From Kamptonema sp. UHCC 0994 (GTDB lineage Bacteria; Cyanobacteriota; Cyanobacteriia; Cyanobacteriales; Microcoleaceae): a stretch of DNA of 64,000 nt. Shown one piece after another: positions 19,294 through 27,541 of the stretch (the stretch's first letter is position 1; the number at the start of each line of letters is the position of its first letter). The notes under the pieces are model-generated. The model searched no databases, was not told where the DNA came from, and worked only from the letters and a program-made list of their open reading frames with translations. The DNA lies in the NCBI RefSeq assembly GCF_029167235.1, contig NZ_JARFTR010000112.1, positions 1 through 64,000 of the forward strand, given 5' to 3'. The position numbers and the translations under genes are program-made.

Positions 19294-20085
19294 ATGTCAG
19301 TTCTCAGTGAGTGGGACATCATTAATGAACTAGGTAGAGGACTATTCATTTATCCCTTTAGAGGAAGGGAGGAAAGTATAACAGGTTGCTGTTTATGTCT
19401 AACGGCAAGTAGATATGCTTATAGATTTGAAGTTGAGCAGAATGGAGAGAAAAAAACAAAGCCTTTAGAGATTAAAACTGATTCAGAAAGTCTACATCAA
19501 TTTTTGATAATACCTCAAAGAAAAACTGCTGTAGTATGGACTAATGAATCTGTACTTTTGGGAAATTATTTATGTGGCTCAATTCATTCAAAAGTAAAGC
19601 TAGTGTCTAAGGGAATAGGTCATATTGGAACAAGAGTAAATCCAAATTATGGAGGTATTATGGCTATAGCTCTTCATAATTTATCAGACCAAGATATAGA
19701 AATTGATATTGGCAAAAATGATGAGGATTATGGTGAGACTATTGCTTATTTAAGAATTTATAGGTTAAGCTCTAAATCTTCATCCTCTGAAAGAATAGAT
19801 CCTGCTGGCAAGCTTAAAGATGCTATTCCTCCAGGTTTTACACCCCCTCCTGAGCTTATTTCTTGGCTTTATAAAAAAGCGTGGAGAAATGGCGATAAAA
19901 GTGCTCTTGAAGAAATTTTGGAACAGTCGCAAAAATATAAGGTTGCTAAAAATGAACTTGCCAAAAAATCTATCCGCTATCGTTTCTTTTTTAAGTATTT
20001 GCCTCATTGGGATACAAGCATTTGGGTGCAAATTATCATAGCAGGAGTGACAGCTATTAATGTAATAGTGGCGATAGTTAAATAA
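19294..20085 (+). CDS. Membrane-anchored dCTP deaminase/dUTPase-fold protein, probably without the standard active site
   Basis: A 263-residue protein from ATG 19294, supported by AAGGAG six bases before it. Residues about 70-157 follow the dUTPase/DCD pattern: IIPQRKTAVVWTNESVLLGN, LCGSIHSK, IGTRVNPNYGG, AIALHNLS, and IAYLRIYRL. The catalytic Asp of the I-D-x-x-(F/Y)-x-G motif is Asn116 here, and the DCD Glu position is Ala126. A hydrophobic helix (about 243-262) ends the chain, so it is probably a tail-anchored membrane protein. A nucleotide sensor or binding role is more likely than catalysis, by inference. The gene is very AT-rich and has no HIP1 octamer, unlike its neighbours. Gaps are 34 bases upstream and 25 downstream. 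Confidence 0.65.
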   Translation: MSVLSEWDIINELGRGLFIYPFRGREESITGCCLCLTASRYAYRFEVEQNGEKKTKPLEIKTDSESLHQFLIIPQRKTAVVWTNESVLLGNYLCGSIHSKVKLVSKGIGHIGTRVNPNYGGIMAIALHNLSDQDIEIDIGKNDEDYGETIAYLRIYRLSSKSSSSERIDPAGKLKDAIPPGFTPPPELISWLYKKAWRNGDKSALEEILEQSQKYKVAKNELAKKSIRYRFFFKYLPHWDTSIWVQIIIAGVTAINVIVAIVK

Positions 20086-20110
20086 TACTGTTTAGGAAGT
20101 GTAAATCTCA

Positions 20111-21118
20111 ATGCTCAAAGTATATATCTCAGGTGCCTTAACAGGAATCGAGAAAGCCGCAGAAATCAAAGCTTTCTATGAGGCAATTGGTTCACTTTGT
20201 GATCGTATAGGACTCCAAGCCTATGTTCCCCACCTTTATACCGATCCTATTAACAATCCAGATATCAGTCCTAGCCTAGTCTTTGAGAATGATAAACAAC
20301 AGGTCAGTAGATCGGATTTAGTTATTGCTTATCTAGGCTCCTTCTCTTTCGGCGTAGGGATGGAACTAGCCTATGCAGAGACAAATGACATACCTGTTAT
20401 TCTTCTCTACGAAGAAGGTAAGAATATATCAAGATTTCCACGCGGTATTCCTACAGTGATTGCGGAAATTGAGTTTAATCTTTATGAAGATGCTTTAGTC
20501 AAACTTAAAGAAGTTATAGAACAGAAGGTACTAAATCAAATTGAGAATAAACCCCATCATAGACCAAATTGGGATGAATATTTTCTAATGTTGGCAAAAC
20601 TCGCGGCCACGCGCTCAACTTGCCTCGCTTTTCCCGTAGGCGCAGTAATAGTTAAGGATCGCCAAGTTGTAGCTACAGGATATAATGGTTCCCCGTCGGG
20701 TTCAGTTCACTGCACTGCTCAAGGATTCTGCTATCCGGGGTTGAGTAGTTGCGATGCTAGTCAAGCATTGCCATCCCGTGCTATTCATGCGGAGGCGAAT
20801 GCGATCGCGCAAGCTGCCAGACACGGCATTAGTACCGCTGGCGGTAGCATTTATGTCACCTTAGAACCTTGTATTTATTGTTTGAAATTAATCATTTCAG
20901 CAGGAATTAGGGAAGTATTTTACGAGGCTGTTTTCAATACTGGAGATAAGGCTAAAGTCAGAGATTCTTTCGTGAGTGAAGGTATTGTGACTATCAAACA
21001 AGTTCAGCTATCGGAAGCTACGGCAAAAATGGCTGCTGTTTATTTGCTTAATCCCACTTCTGTACAGACAAAGCCTTTAACAGATGTCAGTTCATTTTCA
21101 AATTTTGTTACTAAATAG
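20111..21118 (+). CDS. Nucleoside 2-deoxyribosyltransferase-like / dCMP deaminase fusion
   Basis: A 335-residue two-domain protein. Residues 1-140 resemble nucleoside 2-deoxyribosyltransferases: VYISGALTG at the start, then SDLVIAYLG and FGVGMELAYAE (Glu85 as candidate nucleophile), and SRFPRGIP. Residues about 155-300 are a zinc cytidine/dCMP deaminase: FPVGAVIVKD, HAEANAI (His226, Glu228) and EPCIYC (Cys254, Cys257). The deaminase would convert dCMP to dUMP. The first domain could cleave or swap bases on deoxynucleosides or bind a nucleotide. It is the last gene of the operon started by the ThyA-like gene, so dUMP supply for that enzyme is the simplest link. Confidence 0.85.
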   Translation: MLKVYISGALTGIEKAAEIKAFYEAIGSLCDRIGLQAYVPHLYTDPINNPDISPSLVFENDKQQVSRSDLVIAYLGSFSFGVGMELAYAETNDIPVILLYEEGKNISRFPRGIPTVIAEIEFNLYEDALVKLKEVIEQKVLNQIENKPHHRPNWDEYFLMLAKLAATRSTCLAFPVGAVIVKDRQVVATGYNGSPSGSVHCTAQGFCYPGLSSCDASQALPSRAIHAEANAIAQAARHGISTAGGSIYVTLEPCIYCLKLIISAGIREVFYEAVFNTGDKAKVRDSFVSEGIVTIKQVQLSEATAKMAAVYLLNPTSVQTKPLTDVSSFSNFVTK

Positions 21119-21327
21119 ACTTCTTGCAAAAGTAGGCGAGGCGATCGCTATTCCTGTGAGTCGTAATTATTAGGCGATCGCTTATAAATTCTCGGAACTC
21201 AACAACAAAGTAGAGCGTTTTGAGTCACCTAATCTTGGCAAAAACAGATAATCTGAGCGGACTTTTCGGTTTACTATAACGTCATCGCTAACCTGCCGCA
21301 TACTCGCGGTCGGTGTGAATCGGGTTG

Positions 21328-22305
21328 TTATGACCAGATTGGAGCGGACTGAGCATCAAAAAACTCAACATTTGAACTGGGCGATTTGAGATATGCAATA
21401 GCATTCGCCTGAACCCTTCTATTCTCTTCGCTGGATTCGTCACCAAAAATGCTTACAAAAAACTTCTGGACTTTGCTCCGCCTCAGTTGGTCAAAAATAT
21501 GTTTATCATTTTCATCCATCGAATGTCCCTGAATGAAGAAAGTTCCAGTGACTCTTCCAAGTTCGCGAAAGCAGAAATTCAAGTACGGATTGTGTTCTAT
21601 TCTCTGCTTTTTCTTGGTCGAAGTTGGCTCAGAAACGAAGAGAGGAAATTTCCCTTTTTCCAAATTGGCTTTAACTAGATCGACGATGCCAATACCTCTT
21701 TCAGCATTAGCGTGTTTTTCGATTGCTGTTCCACTATCAAAGATGTGCAAGCCTCCGTGCAAAAAGTGAGCTTTTTGATTTGTCCCGTATCCTTGCCATT
21801 CACAACCGATGCGAAATCCATCGTCTGTCGAATAATCTTCGGGTGGCAAATTATCCTTATTTATCGCCCAGTAGAACAAGAGATCGTAGTTCACCGTAAA
21901 AATTTGCTCGTAGCGAGAAAGGAAGCGACGAACAGATATGAACTGCTCGTTGGTAACATCTCTTGGTCGCTCTGGGTGCGTGATCGAAATCGCACTAATG
22001 AGAGCATCTTTCAGGAGTTGCTGGTCTCTTTCGATCATTTCGACCAAAACTTCGTTGCCACCATAGGCTTCAAGGACTGCCTTTGCTGCTATAAGTGATC
22101 TCATCACTGCTTCAAAGTCATAGGTTCCACTAAGCGTAAAAAGCTTCCTAATTTCGGCTTCACGATCAGTGAACTTGGCAACATCAAGCAGGTTTGCGTA
22201 GTTGAATACATCGTTCCGCCAAGCGAGAGAAAAGCCGTTACCCAACAAGATTGAAGGCTTATCACCATCTTCAACCGTTGCCATTGCCTCGTCGAAAGAG
22301 AGCAT
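21328..22305 (-). CDS. DUF4917 family protein (SIR2-like)
   Basis: A 325-residue soluble protein. ILLGNGFSLAW (about residues 19-29), FNYANLLD, YEQIFTVNYDLLFYWA (about 132-147), HFLHGGLHIFD and FFIQGHSMDENDKHI (about 256-270) are the landmarks of DUF4917, which belongs to the wider SIR2-like Rossmann group. Several SIR2-like proteins are NAD-degrading effectors of anti-phage systems; whether this family is enzymatic is not known to me. The gene converges on the pyrimidine nucleotide operon, lacks HIP1 octamers, and its codon use looks more GC-rich at third positions than the genes around it. Recent transfer is possible. Confidence 0.75.
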   Translation of the reverse strand: MLSFDEAMATVEDGDKPSILLGNGFSLAWRNDVFNYANLLDVAKFTDREAEIRKLFTLSGTYDFEAVMRSLIAAKAVLEAYGGNEVLVEMIERDQQLLKDALISAISITHPERPRDVTNEQFISVRRFLSRYEQIFTVNYDLLFYWAINKDNLPPEDYSTDDGFRIGCEWQGYGTNQKAHFLHGGLHIFDSGTAIEKHANAERGIGIVDLVKANLEKGKFPLFVSEPTSTKKKQRIEHNPYLNFCFRELGRVTGTFFIQGHSMDENDKHIFDQLRRSKVQKFFVSIFGDESSEENRRVQANAIAYLKSPSSNVEFFDAQSAPIWS

Positions 22306-22549
22306 TCGCTAATCCTCATTGGTAAGTAGGCATAACTATATATTATCTTGCAGATTACAAGATAAATATTTATACAAGATGAATATTACATAAATTTTCA
22401 GATAAAGCAACCAATAAGTGTGATAACAAGATTTTTGCAGGGTAACATCCCTGAATAGAGTTTTATTTGGCAAAATGGAACCTTTTAGAGTCACCCCATT
22501 TACAATGATCTATCCTGCATGATACAAACTCGGTAGCATCATTAATAGA

Positions 22550-22607
22550 GTAGTGCAGGCATCTTGCCTGCTATTCTACAAAATTGCAGGCAAGATGCCT
22601 GCACTAC
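22550..22607. repeat. Perfect 22-base-arm hairpin GTAGTGCAGGCATC...
   Basis: Arms at 22550-22571 and 22586-22607 are fully complementary with a 14-base loop. The arm contains its own palindrome GCAGGCATCTTGCCTGC. It lies in the 353-base gap between the DUF4917 gene and the CobO-like gene, which otherwise shows only AT-rich DNA with no supported gene. A repeat hairpin or terminator for the CobO-like gene is likely. Confidence 0.8.
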
Positions 22608-22658
22608 AAAATAGATAAAGGAGGTAAACTAACCTCACCCTCTTTAGGGTTTTCCCAG

Positions 22659-23195
22659 TTAAGGTCTGTGACTTTTCCTAATTTCTGTTACTTGATCTGC
22701 CGCATCTAAAAGTGCCTGTGGCATCTCTGGCCCTGTCAAAATGAGATCGATTTGACGGGGGCGCTTTTCTAGCAGGGTCAAAACTTCTGCTTCTGAAATC
22801 AAGCCAAAATTAACCGCCAAACTCAATTCATCTAGAATTACCAGATTGTAACGTCCTTCAATGACAGCATCCTGAGTCCACAGCCACAAATCTCGCAAAG
22901 AATTAGTCTCTGCTTCATCCAACTGCGGCGTGTCAATGCAGCGGGGCAAGTTGCAGCGCACCCAATCTAAATTTTGCCCCAACCGCACGGGATGCTCGTG
23001 TCCCTGATTAATTCCTCCCTTGAGAAACTGCACCACTAGCACTCCTGTCCCCTGTCCCGCAATTCTGAGCGCTTGAGCCATTACACTGGTAAAAAAGCTC
23101 CGGTGATGGCAACTGAAGACTTGCACGAGTCCTTCGACTGTGTGGGGTAAGCTGCAAGGCAAATTGAGAGTGGGGGTTTCAAGCTGGGCAACCAT
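22659..23195 (-). CDS. CobO/BtuR-like P-loop family protein with a degenerate Walker A
   Basis: A 178-residue protein resembling cob(I)alamin adenosyltransferase of the CobA/CobO/BtuR family: QALRIAGQGTGVLVVQFLKGG (about 42-61), YNLVILDELSLAVNFGLI (about 115-132), and LILTGPEMPQALLDAADQVTEI (about 149-170). The ATP-binding GKGKGKTT expected near residue 30 reads CHHRSFFTSV, with no Gly-Lys-Thr. The Walker B-like ILDE is kept. It may therefore be a regulator or bind cobalamin or nucleotide differently. Annotating it as an active adenosyltransferase would be unsafe. No cobalamin riboswitch is visible upstream. Confidence 0.7.
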   Translation of the reverse strand: MVAQLETPTLNLPCSLPHTVEGLVQVFSCHHRSFFTSVMAQALRIAGQGTGVLVVQFLKGGINQGHEHPVRLGQNLDWVRCNLPRCIDTPQLDEAETNSLRDLWLWTQDAVIEGRYNLVILDELSLAVNFGLISEAEVLTLLEKRPRQIDLILTGPEMPQALLDAADQVTEIRKSHRP

Positions 23196-23433
23196 AAGGC
23201 AATCTCGAAATTAGCGGTGGGTCTTTCAGGCGGCTCCGAGTTTGAAACAGAGCCACGCTACTTAACAATATATAGTGTAGTTGGCTGATTGCAAAGCTCT
23301 GTACACACTAGATGTATGCGACGGCTTTAACCTAGTTGCTGTCTCGATCTCAGCTTTTTGGCAGGGAGACAGCATCAAAGGTACACTTCCGAAAGATAAA
23401 TTTTTAATATCAGGGCATGAGGAGTAGGAAACA

Positions 23434-23991
23434 GTGAGATTAGTGATTCTGGGGGGGCCGGGGGCTGGGAAGGGGACTCAAACTGAAAAATTATGCAGTT
23501 ATTTGAGTATTCCTTGCATTGCGACGGGTGATATCCTGCGAGAGGCGATCGCATCTCAATCTAATTTAGGTCGTCTTGCGGAACCCTGTGTAGAAAAAGG
23601 GGATCTCGTTCGTGATGAGACTATGATCGAGTTCATCCGCCAACGGCTTCTACTTCCTGATGTCACTAAGGGCTGGCTGTTGGATGGCTATCCCCGCACT
23701 GCTTTTCAAGCTGAGGAGTTAGATTTTTTAGTGGATGAGTTTGGGCAAAAAGTAGATCGAGCGATATATTTGGATGTAGCTGATTCTGTATTGATGAGTC
23801 GTTCTCTGGGGCGATCGCGTGCTGATGACCAACCAGAAATAGTACAACGCCGGATCGATTTATTTCGCGATCGCACCATCCCCATCCTAGAATATTACGA
23901 ACACCGCCAAAAACTCTTAACTGTCAGCGGCGACCAACCCCCAGACCAAATACATCAAGAAATCTTAAAAAAGCTAATGGCTAATGGCTAA
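23434..23991 (+). CDS. adk: Adenylate kinase (short-LID form)
   Basis: A 185-residue nucleoside monophosphate kinase. Walker A GGPGAGKGTQ (residues 7-16), the AMP-binding IATGDILREAI (about 29-39), LLDGYPRTAFQAE (about 82-94) and RSRADDQPEIVQRRID are diagnostic. The LID is short, as in other compact bacterial adenylate kinases. It interconverts ATP plus AMP with two ADP. Translation starts with GTG after GGAGTAGG. The last codons (LMANG, stop) are read from TAATGGC heptamer repeats. It need not be the only adk: cyanobacteria usually keep another near ribosomal protein genes. Confidence 0.88.
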   Translation: MRLVILGGPGAGKGTQTEKLCSYLSIPCIATGDILREAIASQSNLGRLAEPCVEKGDLVRDETMIEFIRQRLLLPDVTKGWLLDGYPRTAFQAEELDFLVDEFGQKVDRAIYLDVADSVLMSRSLGRSRADDQPEIVQRRIDLFRDRTIPILEYYEHRQKLLTVSGDQPPDQIHQEILKKLMANG

Positions 23992-24058
23992 TAGGTACGT
24001 AGTTGGGCTTTAGCCCTCTTACACGCCTCTTACACGCTGAAGCCCAACAACGTACCTA
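23992..24058. repeat. Inverted repeat TAGGTACGTAGTTGGGC...
   Basis: Arms 23992-24012 and 24038-24058 match at 19 of 21 positions. It starts right after the adk stop and can act as its terminator. Short CAACAACTAA units run from 24098 to 24135, just before rph. Confidence 0.7.
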
Positions 24059-24142
24059 AAAATTCACCCTAGTCTTGTGACACTTGCATAAATCCTACAA
24101 CTAACAATCAACAACCAACAACCAACAACTAACAAAATTATT

Positions 24143-24871
24143 ATGTCTTGGCAACGTCCCGACGGCCGACAACCTAACCAACTCCGTCCAATCAGTTTTG
24201 AGCGAGACTTCACCAAATTTGCCACTGGTTCAGTTCTAGCTAGAAGTGGCGACACGCAGGTACTTTGTACTGTTTCTATACAGCCAGGAGTACCTAAATT
24301 TCTACAATTCACAGGACAAGGTTGGTTAACTGCTGAATATCGAATGTTACCGGGATCGACACCCCAGCGACAAGAAAGAGAATTGATGAAATTATCGGGA
24401 CGTACCCAAGAAATTCAGCGATTAATTGGTCGCAGTTTGCGTTCTTGTTTAAATATGAACCTATTAGGAGAACGCACAATTATTGTCGATGCCGATGTTT
24501 TGCAAGCCGATGCAGGCACTCGCACAACATCAATTACTGGCGGATTTGTAGCTTTAGCTGATGCCTTAAATAAGCTGGTAAAAAACGGAGAATTAGAACA
24601 ATCTCCCATCGTTTCCCAAGTGGCAGCCGTATCAGTTGGACTTTTGGAAGGAGAACCATTTTTAGACCTGAATTACCCAGAAGATGTCGCGGCTGAGGTG
24701 GATTTTAATGTCGTAATGAAAGAAAATTTAAGCATTATCGAAATGCAGGGGACAGCCGAGCAAGGAAACTTTAGCCGCACTCAGTTAAATCAAATCTTGG
24801 ATGTAGCAGAAACAGGAATTAAAGAATTATTAGAGTTTCAGCGGCAAGGTTTAGGCATTACCTCTATCTAA
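24143..24871 (+). CDS. rph: Ribonuclease PH
   Basis: A 242-residue phosphorolytic 3'-to-5' exoribonuclease that trims tRNA 3' ends. Family landmarks: [20 protein letters not shown] at the N-terminus, [13 protein letters not shown] (about 33-45), [14 protein letters not shown] (about 60-73), [20 protein letters not shown] (about 78-97), [19 protein letters not shown] (about 115-133) and [19 protein letters not shown]. Length matches the family. Its stop and the stop of the convergent DUF29 gene are separated by one base. Confidence 0.97.
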   Translation: MSWQRPDGRQPNQLRPISFERDFTKFATGSVLARSGDTQVLCTVSIQPGVPKFLQFTGQGWLTAEYRMLPGSTPQRQERELMKLSGRTQEIQRLIGRSLRSCLNMNLLGERTIIVDADVLQADAGTRTTSITGGFVALADALNKLVKNGELEQSPIVSQVAAVSVGLLEGEPFLDLNYPEDVAAEVDFNVVMKENLSIIEMQGTAEQGNFSRTQLNQILDVAETGIKELLEFQRQGLGITSI

Positions 24872-24872
24872 G

Positions 24873-25340
24873 TCAATTTTGTTCCAAATTTTCCTCATTG
24901 TCTTCTAAAATATACTCTTCCTCAAACACTTCTGACCAAGAAAGCGAGAGTAAGTGACATTTAGCTTTCCTCATTTCAAATTCAGCTTGCTTCACAGCTT
25001 TCTGGAAACATTGCTCCCAGACTGATTCAATAAAATCTCTATTCAAACTAGGAACTTCTTCGTAAATATCTTCAATTTCTTGACGGGCTAAAAAAATGGT
25101 ATTTGCCCAGCTAGATCCGCGTCGTTCAGGTTGAGATTTCCACTTAATAATATGAACCATTAACCGAATTAGCTGGCTTTTCATTGCCAATCTTTTAGAT
25201 TTTCCCATTGATTCAATTAATTCGTACAGCCCTTGATTAGCTTCTATCACCTTACCCTCCTCTAAGAGTTGCTGAATCGCCACAGCAGTTTGATATTCAG
25301 AACCCGCCGCTAACCATTCCCAATCTTGTTTAGTTGACAT
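24873..25340 (-). CDS. DUF29 family protein
   Basis: A 155-residue soluble, charged protein. ELIESMGKSKRLAMKSQLIRLM (about 41-62), IIKWKSQPERRGSSWA (about 65-80) and IEDIYEEVPSL are the DUF29 landmarks. The usual DUF29 N-terminus is replaced by a slightly different one (QDWEWLAAGSEYQTAVAI), although the Trp is kept. DUF29 is common and multicopy in cyanobacteria; function is unknown to me. It overlaps nothing but converges on rph with one base between stops, so transcripts from both sides must run into each other unless ended inside genes. Confidence 0.8.
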   Translation of the reverse strand: MSTKQDWEWLAAGSEYQTAVAIQQLLEEGKVIEANQGLYELIESMGKSKRLAMKSQLIRLMVHIIKWKSQPERRGSSWANTIFLARQEIEDIYEEVPSLNRDFIESVWEQCFQKAVKQAEFEMRKAKCHLLSLSWSEVFEEEYILEDNEENLEQN

Positions 25341-25386
25341 TACTCGCTCCTAACTTACTTAAGCAATTGTCACACTTCATCAGCTT

Positions 25387-25450
25387 GTAAGGTGCGTCAG
25401 ACCCAAGGCTATAACGAGAGAATTAGGGTGCTGCTGCTGACGCACCCTAC
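25387..25450. repeat. Inverted repeat GTAAGGTGCGTCAG...
   Basis: Arms GTAAGGTGCGTCAG (25387-25400) and CTGACGCACCCTAC (25437-25450) pair with one mismatch. It lies in the divergent gap between the DUF29 gene and the GT-C gene. The rest of that gap is AT-rich with a HIP1-like GCGATCGC at about 25532. Confidence 0.7.
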
Positions 25451-25575
25451 TAATTGTACCTTTATAAATTTCAGATTAATTTATTTTGCGTTTTACTTTA
25501 GAAAATTTAATTTTCACTTGCCTACCTTTAGCGATCGCTGCTACAATCGTACCATCTAGATTGTAGCAAATAATC

Positions 25576-27243
25576 ATGACAACCACATTTTTCTCTAAAT
25601 GTCAAGCTGCCTTGAAACATTCTGCGTTCAAGATAGGTATGGTAATTGTAACAATCGCCCTCATTGGCTTTTCAACAGTTGGTCAGTATGGATTCTCCAT
25701 TGATGAAGCTACAGAGATCGCTATGGTGCGGAGAAACTATGAACTGATTACCAAAGGTCAGCCTATTCCCAGCGATCTAAAATACTTTGGAACCTTATTT
25801 AATTTTACTGCCGAAGCAATATTTCAAGTTAATCAATATCTTCATAAAGGCTTATCCTACAGTCCAACTAATTACGAAGGCGATGCTAATAACGATCGCG
25901 GGAAAGCAAAAGCACTCTACGATCGAATTCAGATTAAGCACCCTTTAACTTTTTTAGTTTCTCTGATCGCCTATCTTTCAGTCGCGGGGATTGTTGGCAT
26001 ACTTTGTGGTTGGGAATACGCTTGGTTTGCTCCCATAGTGCTAGCACTTTTTCCGAGATTTTGGGGACATAGTTTCTTTAATCCTAAAGATATTCCCTTT
26101 GCATCTTTATTTACTCTTTCTACCTATGCCGGCGCTCATTTACTCAATTACTATCAAAAGAATCAGCCTGAATTAAAACTTGGATTTAATCAAACTCATC
26201 TCTTTTCAATCTTGTATGGAATTTTAGCTGGAATGCTTACCAGCGTTAGAATTGGCGGATTTTTGATGATGTTTTTTATCTTTATTGCTCACGTAGGAAT
26301 TACCTTGGGACAAGGTGTCAGTAAAGTAAAAAACCTTTATAAATATGCAATTTGCTATATCTTAATGTTTCTTTCATGGGCGACAACTGTTACTATCTTA
26401 CAGCCTGCATCTTGGTCTAATCCCCTGGGCTGGTTTTTGGAAACAATTGGATATCTCTCCAAACATCCTCTGCCTATAAAAACTTTGTTTAATGGCATTG
26501 AATATCCGATCCAAGATATTCCTTGGTACTTCACATCTCAGTGGTTATTAATGACAATTCCCGTTATTTTTCAAATTTCCTTTTTAGCAGGTTTAGGTTT
26601 ACTGGCATCAAAATATAAGAATTTCTCCTCCCTTCAGCAATCCTGTTCTCTATTAATTATGTGCCAAGTATTTGGGCTCCCAATTATTGCAATAATTAAA
26701 CACGCATCAGGCTATGACGACATGAGGCACTTTATGTTTGTGTTGCCGGGAATTGCCAGTATAGCTACTGCTGCTTTGATTTGGATCTACCAAGCAGTCG
26801 CAATCAAAAAACCTGTACAAATAGCAGGCGTAGCATTTATTCTGACAGTTTTTGGTGCAATTATCATTGAGATGATTCAGCTACATCCCTATCAATATAT
26901 TTACTTTAATAGGTTATCAGGAGGATTAGCAGCAGCCCCTAATCGGTACGAAATTGATTATTGGGGATTGGGGATGCGGGAAGGTATGGAGTGGATCAAC
27001 AAAAATGCCGATCCCAAAGAGCCTGTTTTAATAGGAGGATTTTTGTACTCAGCTAATATATTTGCCGATCCAAATCTAAATGTGAGTAAGTATAAAAAGG
27101 CAGAAAAAAAGGAAATTTCTAAGCCATTTTACTATTTACCTTGGGGGCGGTGGGGATTCCCAAAAGAATTCCCAGAATGTCCAGTTGTACATAAAGTTGA
27201 AAGACAAGGGGTGGTATTAACAATTGTTAAAAAGTGCCAATAG
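25576..27243 (+). CDS. Multi-spanning GT-C-type glycosyltransferase-like membrane protein
   Basis: A 555-residue protein with about ten hydrophobic helices. YGFSIDEATE (about 36-45) follows the first helix, where GT-C enzymes (PMT, ArnT, oligosaccharyltransferase-like) carry an acidic motif in the first external loop. HSFFNPKDIPFASLF (about 174-188) and HPYQYIYFNRLSGG (about 440-453) are further conserved-looking blocks; the latter is typical of PMT/DUF2029-like proteins. A lipid-linked sugar would be moved onto a lipid, glycan or protein outside the membrane. Substrate unknown. It is not in an obvious sugar gene cluster. Confidence 0.65.
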   Translation: MTTTFFSKCQAALKHSAFKIGMVIVTIALIGFSTVGQYGFSIDEATEIAMVRRNYELITKGQPIPSDLKYFGTLFNFTAEAIFQVNQYLHKGLSYSPTNYEGDANNDRGKAKALYDRIQIKHPLTFLVSLIAYLSVAGIVGILCGWEYAWFAPIVLALFPRFWGHSFFNPKDIPFASLFTLSTYAGAHLLNYYQKNQPELKLGFNQTHLFSILYGILAGMLTSVRIGGFLMMFFIFIAHVGITLGQGVSKVKNLYKYAICYILMFLSWATTVTILQPASWSNPLGWFLETIGYLSKHPLPIKTLFNGIEYPIQDIPWYFTSQWLLMTIPVIFQISFLAGLGLLASKYKNFSSLQQSCSLLIMCQVFGLPIIAIIKHASGYDDMRHFMFVLPGIASIATAALIWIYQAVAIKKPVQIAGVAFILTVFGAIIIEMIQLHPYQYIYFNRLSGGLAAAPNRYEIDYWGLGMREGMEWINKNADPKEPVLIGGFLYSANIFADPNLNVSKYKKAEKKEISKPFYYLPWGRWGFPKEFPECPVVHKVERQGVVLTIVKKCQ

Positions 27244-27433
27244 TGAAGAAGAGGGACTAGGGGCTAGGGGCTAGGGGCTAGGGAAGAAGGCGAAGAAGAG
27301 GGGCTACGATACTCAGGAAGAAGGGAATAGAATCAATGTTTCAGCTATAAGCGAGTGTCCTAACCGTCTTAGGGGTTGCTATAAATACAACTATTTTTTT
27401 TAAACGATCGATAACAATCTTAACAGTTTTTTA

Positions 27434-27463
27434 TTGACATTGTTATTGAATCGTGTATATAAA
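27434..27463 (+). promoter_or_regulatory. Sigma70-type promoter ahead of chlB or a small RNA
   Basis: TTGACA at 27434-27439 is a perfect -35. TATAAA at 27458-27463 (spacer 18) or TATATA at 27456-27461 (spacer 16) gives the -10. The start would be near 27470, before the hairpin at 27503-27535. Confidence 0.6.
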
Positions 27464-27469
27464 AATCTT

Positions 27470-27541
27470 TACGAAATATGTAATTAATTTTTTTTAAAAG
27501 TTAAGCCCCGCAGGATTGTTCTCTCTGCGGGGCTTTATCTT
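27470..27541 (+). ncRNA. Candidate short transcript or chlB leader ending in a terminator-like hairpin
   Basis: The promoter at 27434-27463 and the strong hairpin at 27503-27535 bracket about 70 bases with no reading frame. Either a small RNA ends here, or the hairpin is an attenuator in a chlB leader of about 170 bases. The exact ends are estimates. No known RNA family is recognised. Confidence 0.3.
27503..27535 (+). terminator. Rho-independent terminator-like hairpin
   Basis: AAGCCCCGCAG (27503-27513) and CTGCGGGGCTT (27525-27535) form an 11-bp stem with an 11-base loop, followed by TATCTTA on the plus strand. On the minus strand an AT-rich run follows, so it may work in both directions. 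It could end the GT-C gene, but sits 260 bases after its stop and downstream of a good promoter. Confidence 0.7.

Noticed and set aside
22612-23433. Cobalamin riboswitch near the CobO-like gene
   Set aside because: I found no B12-box-like GCCACTG region or long structured leader upstream of the start at 23195.
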